The notes: generated by a model from the sequence alone, not told the origin. 64,000 nucleotides of DNA from Dugong dugon (GCA_030035585.1 CM057460.1:128572714-128636713); one strand, 5' to 3'; shown: positions 11,300 through 23,083, counted from the first letter of the stretch. Numbers and translations are program-made.

Positions 11300-12092
11300 T
11301 TTTTTTTTTTTTGGCTTTTACTCTCCTCCTCCATACTTGTAACTTTATTATTTTTTTTTTCTCATGAAACAGTAGTACACATATTGTTTTATGACATTGG
11401 TTAACAACCCCACAATATGTCAACCCTCTAACTTCTCAACTTTTTTTTTTTTGGTGAAAATACACATAGCCAAAGATGCACCATTTCAAAAATTTCTACA
11501 TGCACAGTTCAGTGACATTGACTACGCTCTTCCAATTGTGCTGTTATTCTCACTTAAGATGAAGGCTTACAGAACAAAATAGTTTCTCATTTAACAGTTA
11601 CTACAAATGTTGCCCTATGACAATGGTTAACAATCTCACAACACATCAACAATATCTTTACCCAACCTTGGGTTCCCTATCACCAGCTTCCTTGTCCCCT
11701 TCTGCCTTCTGGCCCTTGTCACTGGACTCCTATACCTTGTTAGTCTCATTTGGTTTTACGGGGATGTCCACTCCCAGGCTGAACAGTGAACGTCGGAGGT
11801 AGCTTCACCACTGAGCTAAAAGGGTGTCTGGGGTCCATACTCTCAGGGTTTCTCCAGTCTCCTTTAGACCAGTAAATCTGGTCTTTTTTTGTGTGAGTTA
11901 GAATTATGTTCTACATCCTTCTCCAGCTCTGTCCAGAACCCTCTGCTGTGATCCTGGTCAGAGCAGTCAGTGGTGGTAGCCGGGCACCATCTAGCTGTAC
12001 TGCACTCAGTCCGGTGGAGGCTTTGGTAGCTGTGGACAATTAGTCCTCCAGACTAATCTTTTCCTTGTATCCTGTTCTCTTCATTCTCCCTT
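11300..12092 (-). mobile_element. L1 3'-UTR fragment with duplicated block and extra 3' tail
   Basis: This is 5'-truncated L1 3' UTR in reverse. Blocks such as CATGCACAGTTCAGTGACAT and GGTCAGAGCAGTCAGTGGTG match the 3' UTR of the L1 at 55361-56142. A block of about 225 bp appears twice in tandem (TCTCATGAAACAG near 11360 and TCTCATTTAACAG near 11585). The left end has two T-runs (11299-11312 and 11351-11360) separated by about 38 bp that are not in the other L1 copies. A short GATCT flank at 11295 and 12093 may be the target duplication. It has no coding part. Confidence 0.85.
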
Positions 12093-12097
12093 GATCT

Positions 12098-12992
12098 ATT
12101 TGTTTTTAATGTGTTAAGTTGATTATAAAGTATTAATAATTTCTAGAGGAAAATATTAAAATATGTTACATAACCAAGCAAATAAATAGCCTTAGTACCT
12201 TGGGGGTTGACTTTAAACCATCATTTTGTTTTAAGTGAAATCCACTTTTGCTATTTTGTCTTAAAGATCAAGCAATAACTTCTTTATATACTATGAAAGA
12301 TAACTGTTCTGAAATTATTAATTTCAATTAGCTTTCAAACATTTAGGTCACTAAAAAATTCTTAGTGACATCTTAAAATATATTTTTGCAAAATGGTTTC
12401 ATGTTAGTGAATTTACAAAGTACCTAAAACCTAGTCTTCTTCCACCTAGTTTCTACAAAGTGAAATATGGAGAAGCAGAAAAGAGCTACACAATGGAATT
12501 TCCAGAAAAGAAAACATACATCATTTTTTTGTGACTCAGACAGAGGGTAAATGCAGTAGTCAGCCACTAACGTAATAAAATAATACTTTATCAGGGTGAT
12601 GGGGTGGGGAGGAGTTTGTAATTGCTTGGCTTCAAGTCAGGAATGCCATTCACATCTGCCCCCAAAGTGGTTAACACACCTCATTTAAAAAAAAAAAAAA
12701 GTAGGCATTCCTAGTGCTAAACAATATATCAATTCACAGGAAAATGCTGGAAGAGGGGACTAGAGCCTGGCAATTTACCATTGTTTTGGAGAGTCCTTAT
12801 CAGGTGAGCTGTTACTATTGCCAGCCTGCTGTGGGTGGCAGGTGAGAGAAGGGAGGAGAGGAGAGCTTTTTATGCACATTACCAACAGTCATCAATATAA
12901 AGCAATAAATGGAATTCAATGACAACCTGCATTGACTAAATATTGGCATGCGTACAAATCTGATCATTCTAGGTTAACTAGATTGTGCTAAC
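12098..12992. other. Unassigned intergenic sequence
   Basis: Contains a 14-bp A-run near 12686. No gene or named repeat seen. Confidence 0.4.
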
Positions 12993-13001
12993 CATCAAGG
13001 T

Positions 13002-13330
13002 GATTGTTGTTAACTACCCTCAGAGTCAGTCCCGACTCATGGTGACCTTGGGCACAGCAGAATGAAACACTGCCTGGTTCTGTGACATCCCCATGATCAG
13101 AATTTTGTGATCCATAGGCTGACTTTCTGAAGTAAATCACCAGGCCTTTCTTCCTAGTCCATCCTAGTTTAGACGCTCTGCTAAAATCTGTTATGCATCA
13201 TAGCAACATTCAAGCCTCCACTGACAGTTGTGTGGTGGCTGCGGGTGAGGTTTGTTGGCCAGGAAGCAAACCTGGGTCTCCCACATGGAAGGTGAAAATT
13301 TTGCCACTGAAACACTACTGCCCTCACAAT
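13002..13330 (-). mobile_element. SINE with tRNA-Gly-like head and RTE-type tail
   Basis: Read on the minus strand, the head (13328 down to about 13255) is GTGTTTCAGTGGCAAAATTT, then CACCTTCCATGTGGGAGACC, then CAGGTTTGCTTCCTGGCCAA. This tracks tRNA-Gly(GCC): A-box-like TTTCAGTGG, anticodon region TCACCTTCCATG, B-box-like GGTTTGCTTCC. The body shares GACTAGGAAGAAAGGCC with the element at 35015. The tail (GTCACCATGAGTCGGGACTG ... GTTAACAACAATC) is RTE/AfroSINE-like. A duplication AA(C/T)CATCAAGGT flanks it at 12990-13001 and 13328-13339. It is a SINE relic rather than a working tRNA gene, because it lacks a clean cloverleaf and is diverged. Confidence 0.75.
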
Positions 13331-13339
13331 CATCAAGGT

Positions 13340-13883
13340 AATAGATATTAAATAAGATAAAGCAAAATTTCTTTAAAAATAAATAAACAAAGCTTTAGCA
13401 TAAACCTCATTCATATTCTTTTCTTACCTAGATGCACACAAGGAGTATATAATAGAAAGCCAGGAAGGCAAAGCTTTCTCATAAAGTTTATTAGAAAAAA
13501 GTTTACATAGGAATCTCAAACATGAAATGATAATTCAGACTAAACTGTTAACCATTTAAGGATTTCTACATCACAGATTCCCGAAATCTATACCCAAAAT
13601 TTAGTAGGATACAACATGTAAACAGCACATGACCTTTGACTAAACTCTTTGCGAGGACCTATTTAAAGGAAAGTAGCTCAAGCTTTTTGTCTGGTTGTTG
13701 CAACTGAAATGTAAAAATATCTCACTTTATTGCCCTACAAAATACTGTTGGCTATGTAAAGACTAAGTAGTGAAGGGAAAATAAAGCAAAGAAATATTTT
13801 AATTGGCTATAGAAAGAAAGTATCCAAAATAACTGAGCTCTTGCCCAAGAAGAATCCATCAAATTAAAGAATTTCTGTACCTT
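13340..13883. other. Unassigned intergenic sequence
   Basis: AT-rich with no recognised feature. Confidence 0.4.
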
Positions 13884-13893
13884 ATGTGGATCT

Positions 13894-14103
13894 TTGGTCC
13901 CTGGCCAGCACAAATGGTTAAGTGCTCAATTACTAGCTGAAAAGTTGGGCAGTTTGAACCCACGCAGAAGCACCGTGGAAGACATCCCTGGCAATCTACT
14001 TCTGAAAGGCCACAGCAATGAAAACCCTATGGAACAGCTCTATTCTGCACACATGAGGTTGCCATGAGTTAGAATTGACTCAACAGCCACTGCCAACAAC
14101 AAC
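13894..14103 (+). mobile_element. AfroSINE, longer subtype, with target duplication
   Basis: GGTCCCTGGCCAGCACAAAT head, GGCAATCTACTTCTGAAAGG body, ATGAGGTTGCCATGAGTTAG and a CCAACAACAAC tail. The 10-bp ATGTGGATCT flanks it at 13884-13893 and 14104-14113. Confidence 0.93.
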
Positions 14104-14113
14104 ATGTGGATCT

Positions 14114-14466
14114 CAGGCTGCATTTGAATATTTTATTTGTTAAAGAGAATAAATATTCTCTTTTATCCTATCATATGTAGATTGGCCCCACTAACATTTT
14201 TCATATTTTCCATTTTCCAATATTCTCAGCTCTGCATGTCTGAAGACTGCAAATGAAAAATCTGAATACAGATGTATTGAAAATGAAAGTGAAATTATGA
14301 GAAGTATTAGAGAATTCTCTCTCTAAGTGATCATACATGTGGGATTTTCTGTGATAGCACTGATTTTAAAATATTTAGTTCTGTCATCTCCAAAAGAATA
14401 TCAGCTCTTATCAGAACTGATATTGGATCAGAAAATGAAATTGTTTCTGTGATTTTTTGTTTTAGA
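14114..14466. other. Unassigned intergenic sequence
   Basis: No feature recognised. Confidence 0.4.
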
Positions 14467-14475
14467 TAATAGAGA

Positions 14476-14626
14476 CCAAACCCAAACCAAACCCACTGCC
14501 GTCGAGTCGATTCTGACAGAGTAGAACTGCCTCATAGGGTTTCCAAGAAGCAGCTGGTGGATTCGAAATGCTGACGTTTTCGTTAGCAGCCATAAGTCTT
14601 AACCACTGCGCCACCAGGGCTCCAGT
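14476..14626 (-). mobile_element. AfroSINE with internal deletion
   Basis: Reversed AfroSINE from CCCACTGCCGTCGAGTCGAT to CTGCGCCACCAGGGCTCC. It lacks the usual CATAGCGACCCTATAGGA stretch between the tail and GACAGAGTAGAACTGCC. TAATAGAGA flanks it at 14467-14475 and 14627-14635. Confidence 0.92.
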
Positions 14627-14635
14627 TAATAGAGA

Positions 14636-14742
14636 GAGAGATAAATAAAGATACATATGAATATAGAGAGATGGATGGATGGATGAATGGGTGGATGGAC
14701 GGATGGATGGATGGACGGACGGACAGATGGATGGATGGATAA
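14636..14742 (+). repeat. Tetranucleotide microsatellite (GGAT)n with AGAG start
   Basis: A short AGAG run and a transition zone lead into about 70 bp of GATG/GGAT units (14670-14742) with interruptions GAAT, GGGT and GGAC. It lies directly beside the SINE at 14476, in its 5' flank rather than at its tail. Confidence 0.93.
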
Positions 14743-15879
14743 TGTTTGTTCTAGTATAGTGTATTTTATTCACCAGACTTCACACCTGTTATGTGATTGG
14801 GGTTGCCGTTAGTGAAGCTATGGATTGACCATGGGATCACAGGGATGCGGGAGCTCAGGCATGGAACTAATTCTGAATCATGGGAATGTCAAAAAAGAAG
14901 TGCGCTGAAGAGCTATGAGGATTCAACAACAACAAAATCAAAGTAATTTTAGAAGATAAATCATAGCAAATATCTGACTTCAGATTCATGGGACCAGCTT
15001 AATAAGAAAGACCCACTCTAATTCTGTTTTACAAAAAAGAGCTTGAAATTTTACATTATATTGACTACTTTTAACTGGAACAAAACCAACATTTGATGTA
15101 ATTTTGTGTAACAAAGATCGTTGCTAATTGAACAAGGACCATATTATTAGATGAGTTTGAGTTCCCTGAGATCTCCTGAATGTGTTTATCTGAAGACAAC
15201 TCTTTCTATGGAATGACTGGAACAAGGTAGTGAGGACTGAATGCTGCTCTTCTCAACTAGTTTAGGCTCTTTACTCTGGGCATGACCAAAATAAATACAT
15301 GGATATTATCAAGACTAGAGGTCATAAAACTGTTAACAACTACTCAAGATTAATAAAGTAAAAGAACCCCAAACCAAAGTGAATCTGAATATGTCTGTAA
15401 CTATTTATATCTATATTTATATCTACTACATATTTATAAAGCTTGGAGTAATGATGTTTCTCAAAATTCCTTTTCCCAGTTACCAGCATACATACCAGAG
15501 CTCTGGAACACTTTTTTATTTTATTTTTTCATTAAACCTACAGGTTCTCCTTATTGCATAAAATCCCTCTTGCAGTTTCTGTCCTTTACAAGTATATTGA
15601 AAGACACATTTTCTTCAAAAATGATTGCCAGAAAAATGCTTAAGAACCATAGAGAAGCTTCTAGAACTACATAAAGTAAGATTCCATTTTATAGCTTTTC
15701 AAAAACACAAACACAAGTGAAACTGAACTAGGTACGTGTGTATGTTTATACGTGTGGATAATTAAGAGAACGACAAACATAAAATTCAAAATAATGGTTA
15801 CTTATCTGGAGAGGCAGGACGTAATGATCATATCTTTATGACTGTTAAATGATTGAACTAATTCCACACTAAACAAACA
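14743..15879. other. Unassigned intergenic sequence
   Basis: No gene. An AT-rich TATATTTATATCTA-like patch lies near 15400-15432. Confidence 0.45.
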
Positions 15880-16016
15880 AATAAAAAAAAAATCCACTGC
15901 TGTTGGATCAATTCCGACTCGTAGCAACCCTATAGGACAGAGCAGAACCGGTGGATTCAAACTGCCAATCTCTTGGTTAGCCGCCGGGCTCTTAACCACT
16001 GTGCTACCAGGTCTCC
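15880..16016 (-). mobile_element. AfroSINE with internal deletion
   Basis: A-rich start, then CCACTGCTGTTGGATCAATT, CCGACTCGTAGCAACCCTAT, a jump from GACAGAGCAGAACC straight to GGTGGATTCAAACTGCCAAT, and the head end ACCACTGTGCTACCAGGTCT. About 30 bp of the middle is missing. Confidence 0.9.
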
Positions 16017-16876
16017 AATAGTGGTTGCTTTACCTTCTTTATTTGTCTCTTCGACCCATCTCCCCAGGTTTCTGTACCACTGCTCAGGTTTTTCCATGAT
16101 TCAGTCACTAAAGTGTTGCCCGTTTAGCACAGCACATAAGTCCCCAAATATTGGCTCCAGAACTTTGGTCAGCCTCCGCTCCCTTTGTCTGTGCTATCAT
16201 CTTATCTAACGCTCGATTTGCATACCATGTCTGGATCTATTGTCTATTCTTTGCTAATGTTTTATTTCTTGGGTTGTCTTTATGGATGTCTGAATGTTTA
16301 TTACATTATGAATTAAACATGCAACAAATAATAGAAGGAGAAAGGGACAAAAAGATGAGTGAGCATTCTTCTGTATCTCTGATGGTCTTCATTAGGCTTT
16401 GTGACTGATTGCATAATAGGCTTTGCTTCCTTTTTCTCTTCTACTTCCAACTGGGGCCCAGCCAGGAAACTTATCCTGCTTGCTTCCCTGGGAGACATAA
16501 TACTCACTGACATCATCGATACTGGGAGTACTGCCCAGGGAGTATGATTCAATATTAGCTATTATTACTTACTGAGAATTGACTATGTACTTTGGATTTC
16601 TCAAAACACAGAAGACAAGGTTTTTGGCCTGAGAGTATACACAGAGCTTAAATTAGTGAAACAGGATACTTCAGCTGACACATAGACAGCAGAATCCAAG
16701 TTCCCTCTGCTGGTCACCGAGCTGTTTCTACTCACGATTATGAAAGATGAACAGGCTGTCATGAATCTCATTATGGATCCAGCACAAAGAGTTATGTTTT
16801 TGTAGTTGCAGTTGTTTTTCTTGTTTATGGCTTAAATGATCTGTCTAGTGTTAATGCATTTCTACATCATTCCATA
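16017..16876. other. Unassigned intergenic sequence
   Basis: Short frames at 15973-16209 and 16151-16408 overlap each other and the SINE, and have no supporting signal. No named repeat seen. Confidence 0.4.
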
Positions 16877-16889
16877 TAAGCAGTTTTCT

Positions 16890-17833
16890 TTCCTTTATTT
16901 TTATTGTGCTTTAAGTGAAAGTTTACAATTCAAGTCAGTTTCTCATACAAAAATTTATACACACATTGCTATGTGACCCTCGTTGCTCCCCCTATACTGT
17001 GACAGCACACTCCTCCTTTCTACCCCGGATTTCCCGTGTCTATTCAACCAGCTCTTGACCCTTTCTGCCTTCTCATCTCACCTCTGGACGGGAGCTGCCC
17101 ATTTAGTCTCATGTGTCTACTTGAGCTAAGAAGCACACAACTCACAAGTATCACTCTATGTCCCATAGTCTAATCTTCGTCTGAAGAGATGGCCTCAGGA
17201 ATGGTTTCAGCTTTGGTCCAACAGTAAGTCCTGGGGCCATGTCTTCCAGGGTCCCTCCAGTCTCAGTCAAACCATTAAGTCCCCTTCAGGGACTCTCTGT
17301 TACCCATCAGGGTGGTCATTGGTGGTAGCTAGGCATCATCTAGTTCTTCTGGTCTCAGGCTGATGGAGTCTCTGGTTTCTGTGGCCCTTTCCGTCTCTCA
17401 GGCTAATATTTTCCTTGCTTCTTTGGTGTTCTTCATTCTCCTTACTCCAGGTGGGTTGATACCAACTGATGCATCTTAGATAGCTACTCACTAGCTTGTA
17501 AGACCTCAGACACCACTCACCAAAGTGGGATGCAGAACATTTTCTTAATAGACTTTGTTATGCCAATTGACCTAGATGTCCCCTGAAACCGTGGACTCCA
17601 GACTGCCACCACTGATACTCTGTCTCTCGAAGTGCTTGGTTGTGTTCAGGAAACTTCTTAGCTTTTGGTTTAGTCCAGTTGTGCTGACTTCCCCTGTAGT
17701 GTGTGTTGTCCTTCTCTTCACTTAAGATAATTCTTGTCTACTATCTAGTTAGTGAATACCCCTCTCCCTCCCTCCTCACCCTTGTAACCATCAAAGAATG
17801 TTTTCTTCTGTGTTTAAACCTTTTCTTGAGTTC
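16890..17833 (-). other. 3' UTR of L1 copy 1
   Basis: This 944-bp non-coding tail is homologous in parts to the 3' UTR of the other L1 (for example GGTGGTAGCTAGGCATCATC and CAGACACCACTCACC). The terminal sense sequence GCACAATAAAAATAAAGG holds the likely AATAAA polyadenylation signal. The A-tail is short and eroded. Confidence 0.8.
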
Positions 17834-20800
17834 TTATAATAGTGGTCTTATACAATATTTGTCCTTTGATGACTGACTAAATTCACTCAGCAGAATGCCT
17901 TCCAGATTCATCCATGTTAAGAGATGTTTCACAGATTCATTGTTCTTCTTTATCATTGCATAGTACTCCATTATGTAAATACACCATAATTTATCCATTC
18001 CTCCGCTGATGGGCACCTAGGTTGTTTCCATCTTTTTGCTATTGTGAACAGTGCTGCAAAGAACATGGGTGTGCACGTATCTATTCGTGTGATGGCTCTT
18101 ATTTCTCTAGGATACACTCCAAGGAGCGGGATTGCTGGATCGTACGGTACTTCTATTTCTAGCTTTTTAAGGAAGTGTCAAACTGATTTCCAAAGTGGTT
18201 GTACCATTTTACATTCCCACCAGCAGTGTATGAGTGTTCCAGTCTCTCCACAACCTCTCCAACATTTATTATTCTGTGCTTTTTGGATTAATGCTAGCCT
18301 TGCTGTGGTGAGATGGTATCTCATTATAGTCTTGATCTGCATTTCTCTAATGGCTAATGATCGTGAGCATTTCCTCATGTATCTGTTAGCCACCTGAATG
18401 TCTTCTTTGGTGAAGTGCCTGTTCATATCATTTGCCTATTTTTTAATTGAGTTATTTGTCTTTTTGTTGTTGAGGATTTGCAGTATCTTGTAGATTTTAG
18501 AGATTAGATGCTGATCAGATTTGTCATGACCAAAAATTATTTCCCAGTCTGTAGGTTGTCTTTTGACTCTTTTGGTGAAGTCATTGGTGAGCATAAGCAT
18601 TTGATTTTTAGCAGCTCCCTGTTATCTAGTTTCTCTTCTGGTATTTGTGCATAGTTACTTATGGTTTGTATTCTGTTTATGTATTAGGGCTCCTAGCGTT
18701 GTCCCTATTTTTTCCTCCATGATCTTTATCATTTTCAATTTTATATTTAGGTCTTTGATCCATTTTGAGTTAGTTTTTGTGCATGGTGTGAGGTATGTGT
18801 CTTGTTTCAGTTTTTTGAAGATGGATATCCAGTTATACCACCACCACATATTAAAGAGACTGTCTTTTCCCCAATTAATGGGCTATGGGCCTTTGTCAAA
18901 TATCAGCTGCTCATAGGTGGATGATTTTACATCTGGATTCTCAATTCTGTTCCATTACTCTATGTATCTGTTATTGTACCAGTACCAGGCTGTTTTGACT
19001 ACCATGGCGGTATAACAGGTTCTCAAATTAGGTAGGGTGAGGCCTCTCACTTTATTCTTCTTCTTCAGTAATGCTTTACTTATCCAGGGCCTCTTTGCTT
19101 TCCATATGAAGTTGGGTGATTTGTTTCTCCATCTCATTAAAAAATGTTGTTGGAATTTGGATCAGGACCGCATTGTTTCTGTAGGATACATTGTATCCTT
19201 TGGGTAGAATCAACATCTTCACAATGTTGAGTCTCACTGTCCATGAGTAAGTATGTTTTTCCACCTATGTAGGTCTCTTTTTGTTTCTTGCGTACTGTCC
19301 TATAGTTTTCATTATATAGGCCTTTTATGCCTCTGGCTAGATTTATTCCTAAGTATTTTATCTTCTTGGGGGCTATTGTAAACGGTATTAATTTGGTGAT
19401 TTCCTCTTCAAAATTCTCTTTGTTAGTGCAAAGGAATCCAATTGATTTTTGTATGTTTATCTTGTATCCTGAAACTTTACTGAAACCTTCTATCAATTCC
19501 AGTTGTTTTCTTGTGGGTGCTTTGGGGTTTTCTGTGTATAAGATCATATCATCTGCAAATACAGATACTTTTACTTCTTCCTTACCAATCTGGATGCCCT
19601 TTATTTCTTTTTCTAGCCTAATTTCTCTAGCTAGGACCTCCAGCACAATGTTGAATAACTGTGGTGATAAAGGCCATCCTTGTCTGGTTCCCTTTCTCAA
19701 GGGGAATGCTTTCAGACTCTCTTCGTTTTGTATGACACTGGCTGTTGGCTTTGTATAAATGCCCTTTATTATGTTGAGGAATTTCCCTTTTATTACTATT
19801 TTGCTGACAGTTTTTATTCTGAATGGGTGCTGGACTTTGTTAAACGCCTTTTCTGCATCAGTTGATAAGATCATGTGATTCTTGCTTTTGTTTTATTTAT
19901 GTGATGGATTACATTGATTGTTTTTCTAATACTGAACCATCCCTGCATACCTGGTATAAATCTCACTTGATCATGGTGAATTATTTTTTTGATAGATTGT
20001 TGAATTCTATTGGCTAGAATATTGTTGAGGATTTTTGCATCAATGTGCATGAGAGATATTGGTCTGTAATTTTCTTTTTTTGTGGTGTCTTTACCTGGTT
20101 TTGGTATTAGGGTTTTGCTGGCTTCATAGATTCAGTTTGGCTATATTCCATCCTTTTCCATGCTCTGAAATACCTTTAGTAGCAGTGGCGTTAACTTTTC
20201 TCTGAAAGTTTGATACAGTTCTCCAGTGAAACCTTCTGGATCATGGCTTTTTTTTGTTGGGAGTTTTTAGATTACCTTTTTAATCTCCTCTTTTGTTATA
20301 GGTTTATTTAGTTGTTCTACCTCTTTTTGTGTTAGTTTAGGTAGGTAGTGTTTTTCTAGAAATTTGTCCATTTCCTCTAGGTTTTTGAATTTTTTGGACT
20401 ACAATTTTTCACAGTATTCTGTTATGATTCTTTTAATTTCATTTGGGTTTGTTGTGATATCGCTCATCTCATTTCTTATTTGGGTTATTTGGTTCCTCTC
20501 CTGTTTTCCTTTTTTTGGTTTGGCCAATAATTTACCAATTTTGTTGATCTTTTTAAAGAACCAGATTTGGTCTTGTTAACTCTTTCAATTGTTTTCTATT
20601 TCATTTAATTCTGCTCTAATTCTTATTATTTCCTTTCTTTTGGCACCCGAGGACTTCTTTTGCTGCTTTCTTTCTATTTGTTCCAGTTGTAGGGTTAATG
20701 TTTTGATTATGGCCCTTTCTTGTTTTTTGCTGTGTTCTTTTATTGCTATAAATTGACCTCTGGGTACTGCTTTTGCTGTGTCCCAAAGGTTCTGGTAGGA

Positions 20801-21659
20801 TGTGTTTTCATTCTCATTTGATTCTGTGAATTTCTTTATTCCATCCTTCCTTAATTTCTTCCTTTACTCAGTACTTTTTGAGCAAGGTGTTGTTCAGTTT
20901 CCATGTGTTGGATTTTTTTTTTTTTTCCTTGCTTTTTCTGTTACTGATTTCTACTTTTATGGCTTTATGGTCAGAAAAGATGCTTTGTAATATTTCAATG
21001 TTTTGGATTCTGTTAAATCTTGCTTTATGACCTAATATGTGGTCTATTCTGAAGAATGTTCCATGTGCGTTGGAAGAGAAAGTATACTTGGCTGCTGTTG
21101 GGTGGAGTGTTCAGTACATGTCTGTGAGATCAAGTTGGTTGATTGTAGCATTTAGCTCTTCTGTGTCTTTGTTGAGCTTCCTTCTGAATGTTCTGTCTTT
21201 CACAGGAGGGGGTGTGTTGAAGTTTTCTACTATTATTGTGGAGCTATCTATCTCTCTTTTCAATGCTGTTACAGTTTGTTTTATGTATTTTGGAGCCCTG
21301 TCATTAGGTTCTCAAATATTTATTATAGTTGTGTCCTCCTGGTGGTATTGACCGTTTAATCATTGTGTAGTGTCCTTCCTTATTCTTTGTGGCGGATTTT
21401 ACTTTAAAGTTTATTTTATCAGAGATTAATATTGCCACTCCTGCTCTTTTTTGAGTGTTGTTTGCTTGATATATTTTTTTCCATCCTTTGAGCTTTAGTT
21501 TGTTTGTTTGTTTGTATAAGTCTAAGGTGTGTCTCTTGTAGGCATCATATAGAGGGATTGTGTTTTTTATCCATTTGCCACTCTCTGTCTCTTTATTGGT
21601 GCATTTAGTGCATTTACATTCAGTGTAATTATTGATAGTTATGAGTTTAGTGCTGTCAT
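17834..21659 (-). pseudogene. L1 ORF2 (endonuclease / reverse transcriptase), copy 1, broken
   Basis: L1 ORF2p nicks DNA and reverse-transcribes the L1 RNA at the nick. The start at 21659 reads MTALNS, then a stop at codon 7, then LSIITLNVNALNAPIKR, the endonuclease N terminus (family pattern LNINGLNSAIKR). Endonuclease text continues in another frame (GWKKIYQANNTQKRAGVAIL, within 21304-21924). The longest intact RT stretch is 19137-19874 (245 codons) with motif [16 protein letters not shown], motif [21 protein letters not shown] and motif [13 protein letters not shown]. The C-terminal Cys knuckle [19 protein letters not shown] sits in 18178-18426, and the protein ends GILLSEFSQSSKDKYCIRPL. 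The span of about 3.8 kb equals the family's usual length of about 1,275 residues. Multiple stops and frameshifts leave it dead. Confidence 0.93.
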
Positions 21660-22110
21660 TTTGATGTCTTTTTTTGTGTGTGTTGTTGATAGTTTCTTTG
21701 TTCCATTTAATTTTCTGTGCTGAGCCATTTTTCTTTATGTATTTTCTTTTCATCTTTTTCATTGTTGTTGATTCTGTATTTGCGGAGTCTGTATGTTTTT
21801 CTAGTTTTTTATTTTGACTTGTAAGATTGTTAGTTTCCTTTATAGTTACCTTAATATTTACCCCTATTTTTCTAAGTTTAAACCCGTATTTTATTCCTTT
21901 ATATTGCCTTGACTTCCTCTGCATATGAAAGATCTTTGACTACATTTTTAAATCTGTCTTTCTTGTTTTAATGCTGTCATCTTTTACATATTGACGCCTC
22001 TGTTTGTTATCTTTCAGTGTTTTAGCTTTGATTTATTTTTGTGACTTCCCTATCTGGGTTGATATCTGGTTGCTCTGTCCTGTGTTCTAGTCTTGGGTTG
22101 TTATCTGATG
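21660..22110 (-). other. L1 copy 1 inter-ORF spacer
   Basis: 451 bp separate the ORF1 stop from the ORF2 start. This is much longer than the spacer of about 60 bp in human L1. The same long spacer (425 bp) is present in the other full-length L1 here, so it is a lineage trait rather than a local insertion. Confidence 0.75.
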
Positions 22111-23083
22111 TTATTTATTTTCTAACTGGAGGACTCCGTTTAGTACTTCTTGTAATTTTGGTTTGGTTTTTGCAAATTCCCTGAACTTCTCTTTATCTAG
22201 AAATGCCCTAATTTTGCCATCATATTTGAGAGACAGTTTTGCTAGATATATAATTCTTGGCCAGCAATTTTTTTTTTTCCTTCAAGGCTTTGTATATGTC
22301 ATCCCATTGACTTCTTGCCTGCATGGTTTCTGCTGAGTAGTCCGAGATTAGTCTTATTGACTCTCTTTTGTAAATGACTTTTCATTTATCAGAAGCCACT
22401 CTTAAAATTCTCTCTCTATATTTGGTTTCAGCAAGTTTGATTATAACATGTCTTGGTGACTCTCTTTTGGGATCTACCTTATGTGGGGTTTGATGAGCAT
22501 CTTAGATAGAAGTCTTCTCATTTTTCACAATATCGGGGAAGTTTTCTGCCAACAAATCTCAAGAATTCTCTGTGTGTTTTATGTTAACAGCCCCCCTGCC
22601 CCTGTTCTGGTACTTCAATCGCTTGTAGGTTATTCCTCTTGATAGAGTCCCACATAATTCTTAGGGTTTCTTCATTTTTTAAAATTCTTTTATCTGATTT
22701 TTTCTCAAATAAATTGGTGTCAAGTGCTTTGTCTTCAGTTTCACTAATTCTGACTTCTATTGCCTCAGTTCTGCTCCTATAACTTTCTATTCAGTAGTCT
22801 AATTCTGAAAATTTATTGTAGTCTTCTGAATTTCTTATTGCTATCTCTCTATGGATTTTTTCATCCTGTTAAATTTTTGCTGTTGTCTAATCTTCTTAAA
22901 TTCCTCTATTGCTTTGTCTGTATGTTCCTTTGATTGTTCTGTATTTTGAATGATCTCTTTCCTGATCTCTTGAAGAGTTCTGTAATTTAATATTTTGTAT
23001 TCTACTTCCAGTAATTCCAAGAAATTCTCTTCCTCTGGAAAATCGGTTGATTCTTTGTTTGCGGAGCTTGGTGAAACCATCAT
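22111..23083 (-). pseudogene. L1 ORF1 (RNA-binding chaperone), copy 1, broken
   Basis: ORF1p trimerises through a coiled coil and coats L1 RNA. The N-terminal frame 22841-23083 starts MMVSPSSANKESTDFPEEEN and continues into a Glu/Lys/Gln-rich coiled-coil-like stretch (LQEIRKEIIQNTEQSKEHTD). Downstream the RRM and C-terminal domain can be followed only across several frames. The end reads KLQEVLNGVLQLENK before a TAA at 22111-22113, like the human LQELLKEALNME end. The span of about 324 codons is close to the usual 338. It is dead. Confidence 0.85.

Noticed and set aside
13255-13328. Possible tRNA-Gly gene
   Set aside because: The arms are too diverged for a working cloverleaf, and it is continuous with a SINE body, RTE tail and target duplication.
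14462-14773. 103-residue minus frame with Ser/Pro/His repeats
   Set aside because: It is a translation of the GGAT microsatellite plus an AfroSINE, not a protein.
19327-19758. 143-residue plus-strand open frame
   Set aside because: It is antisense to the L1 copy 1 RT core and merely shadows it. Similar antisense frames at 57760-58065 and 58888-59292 were rejected for the same reason.
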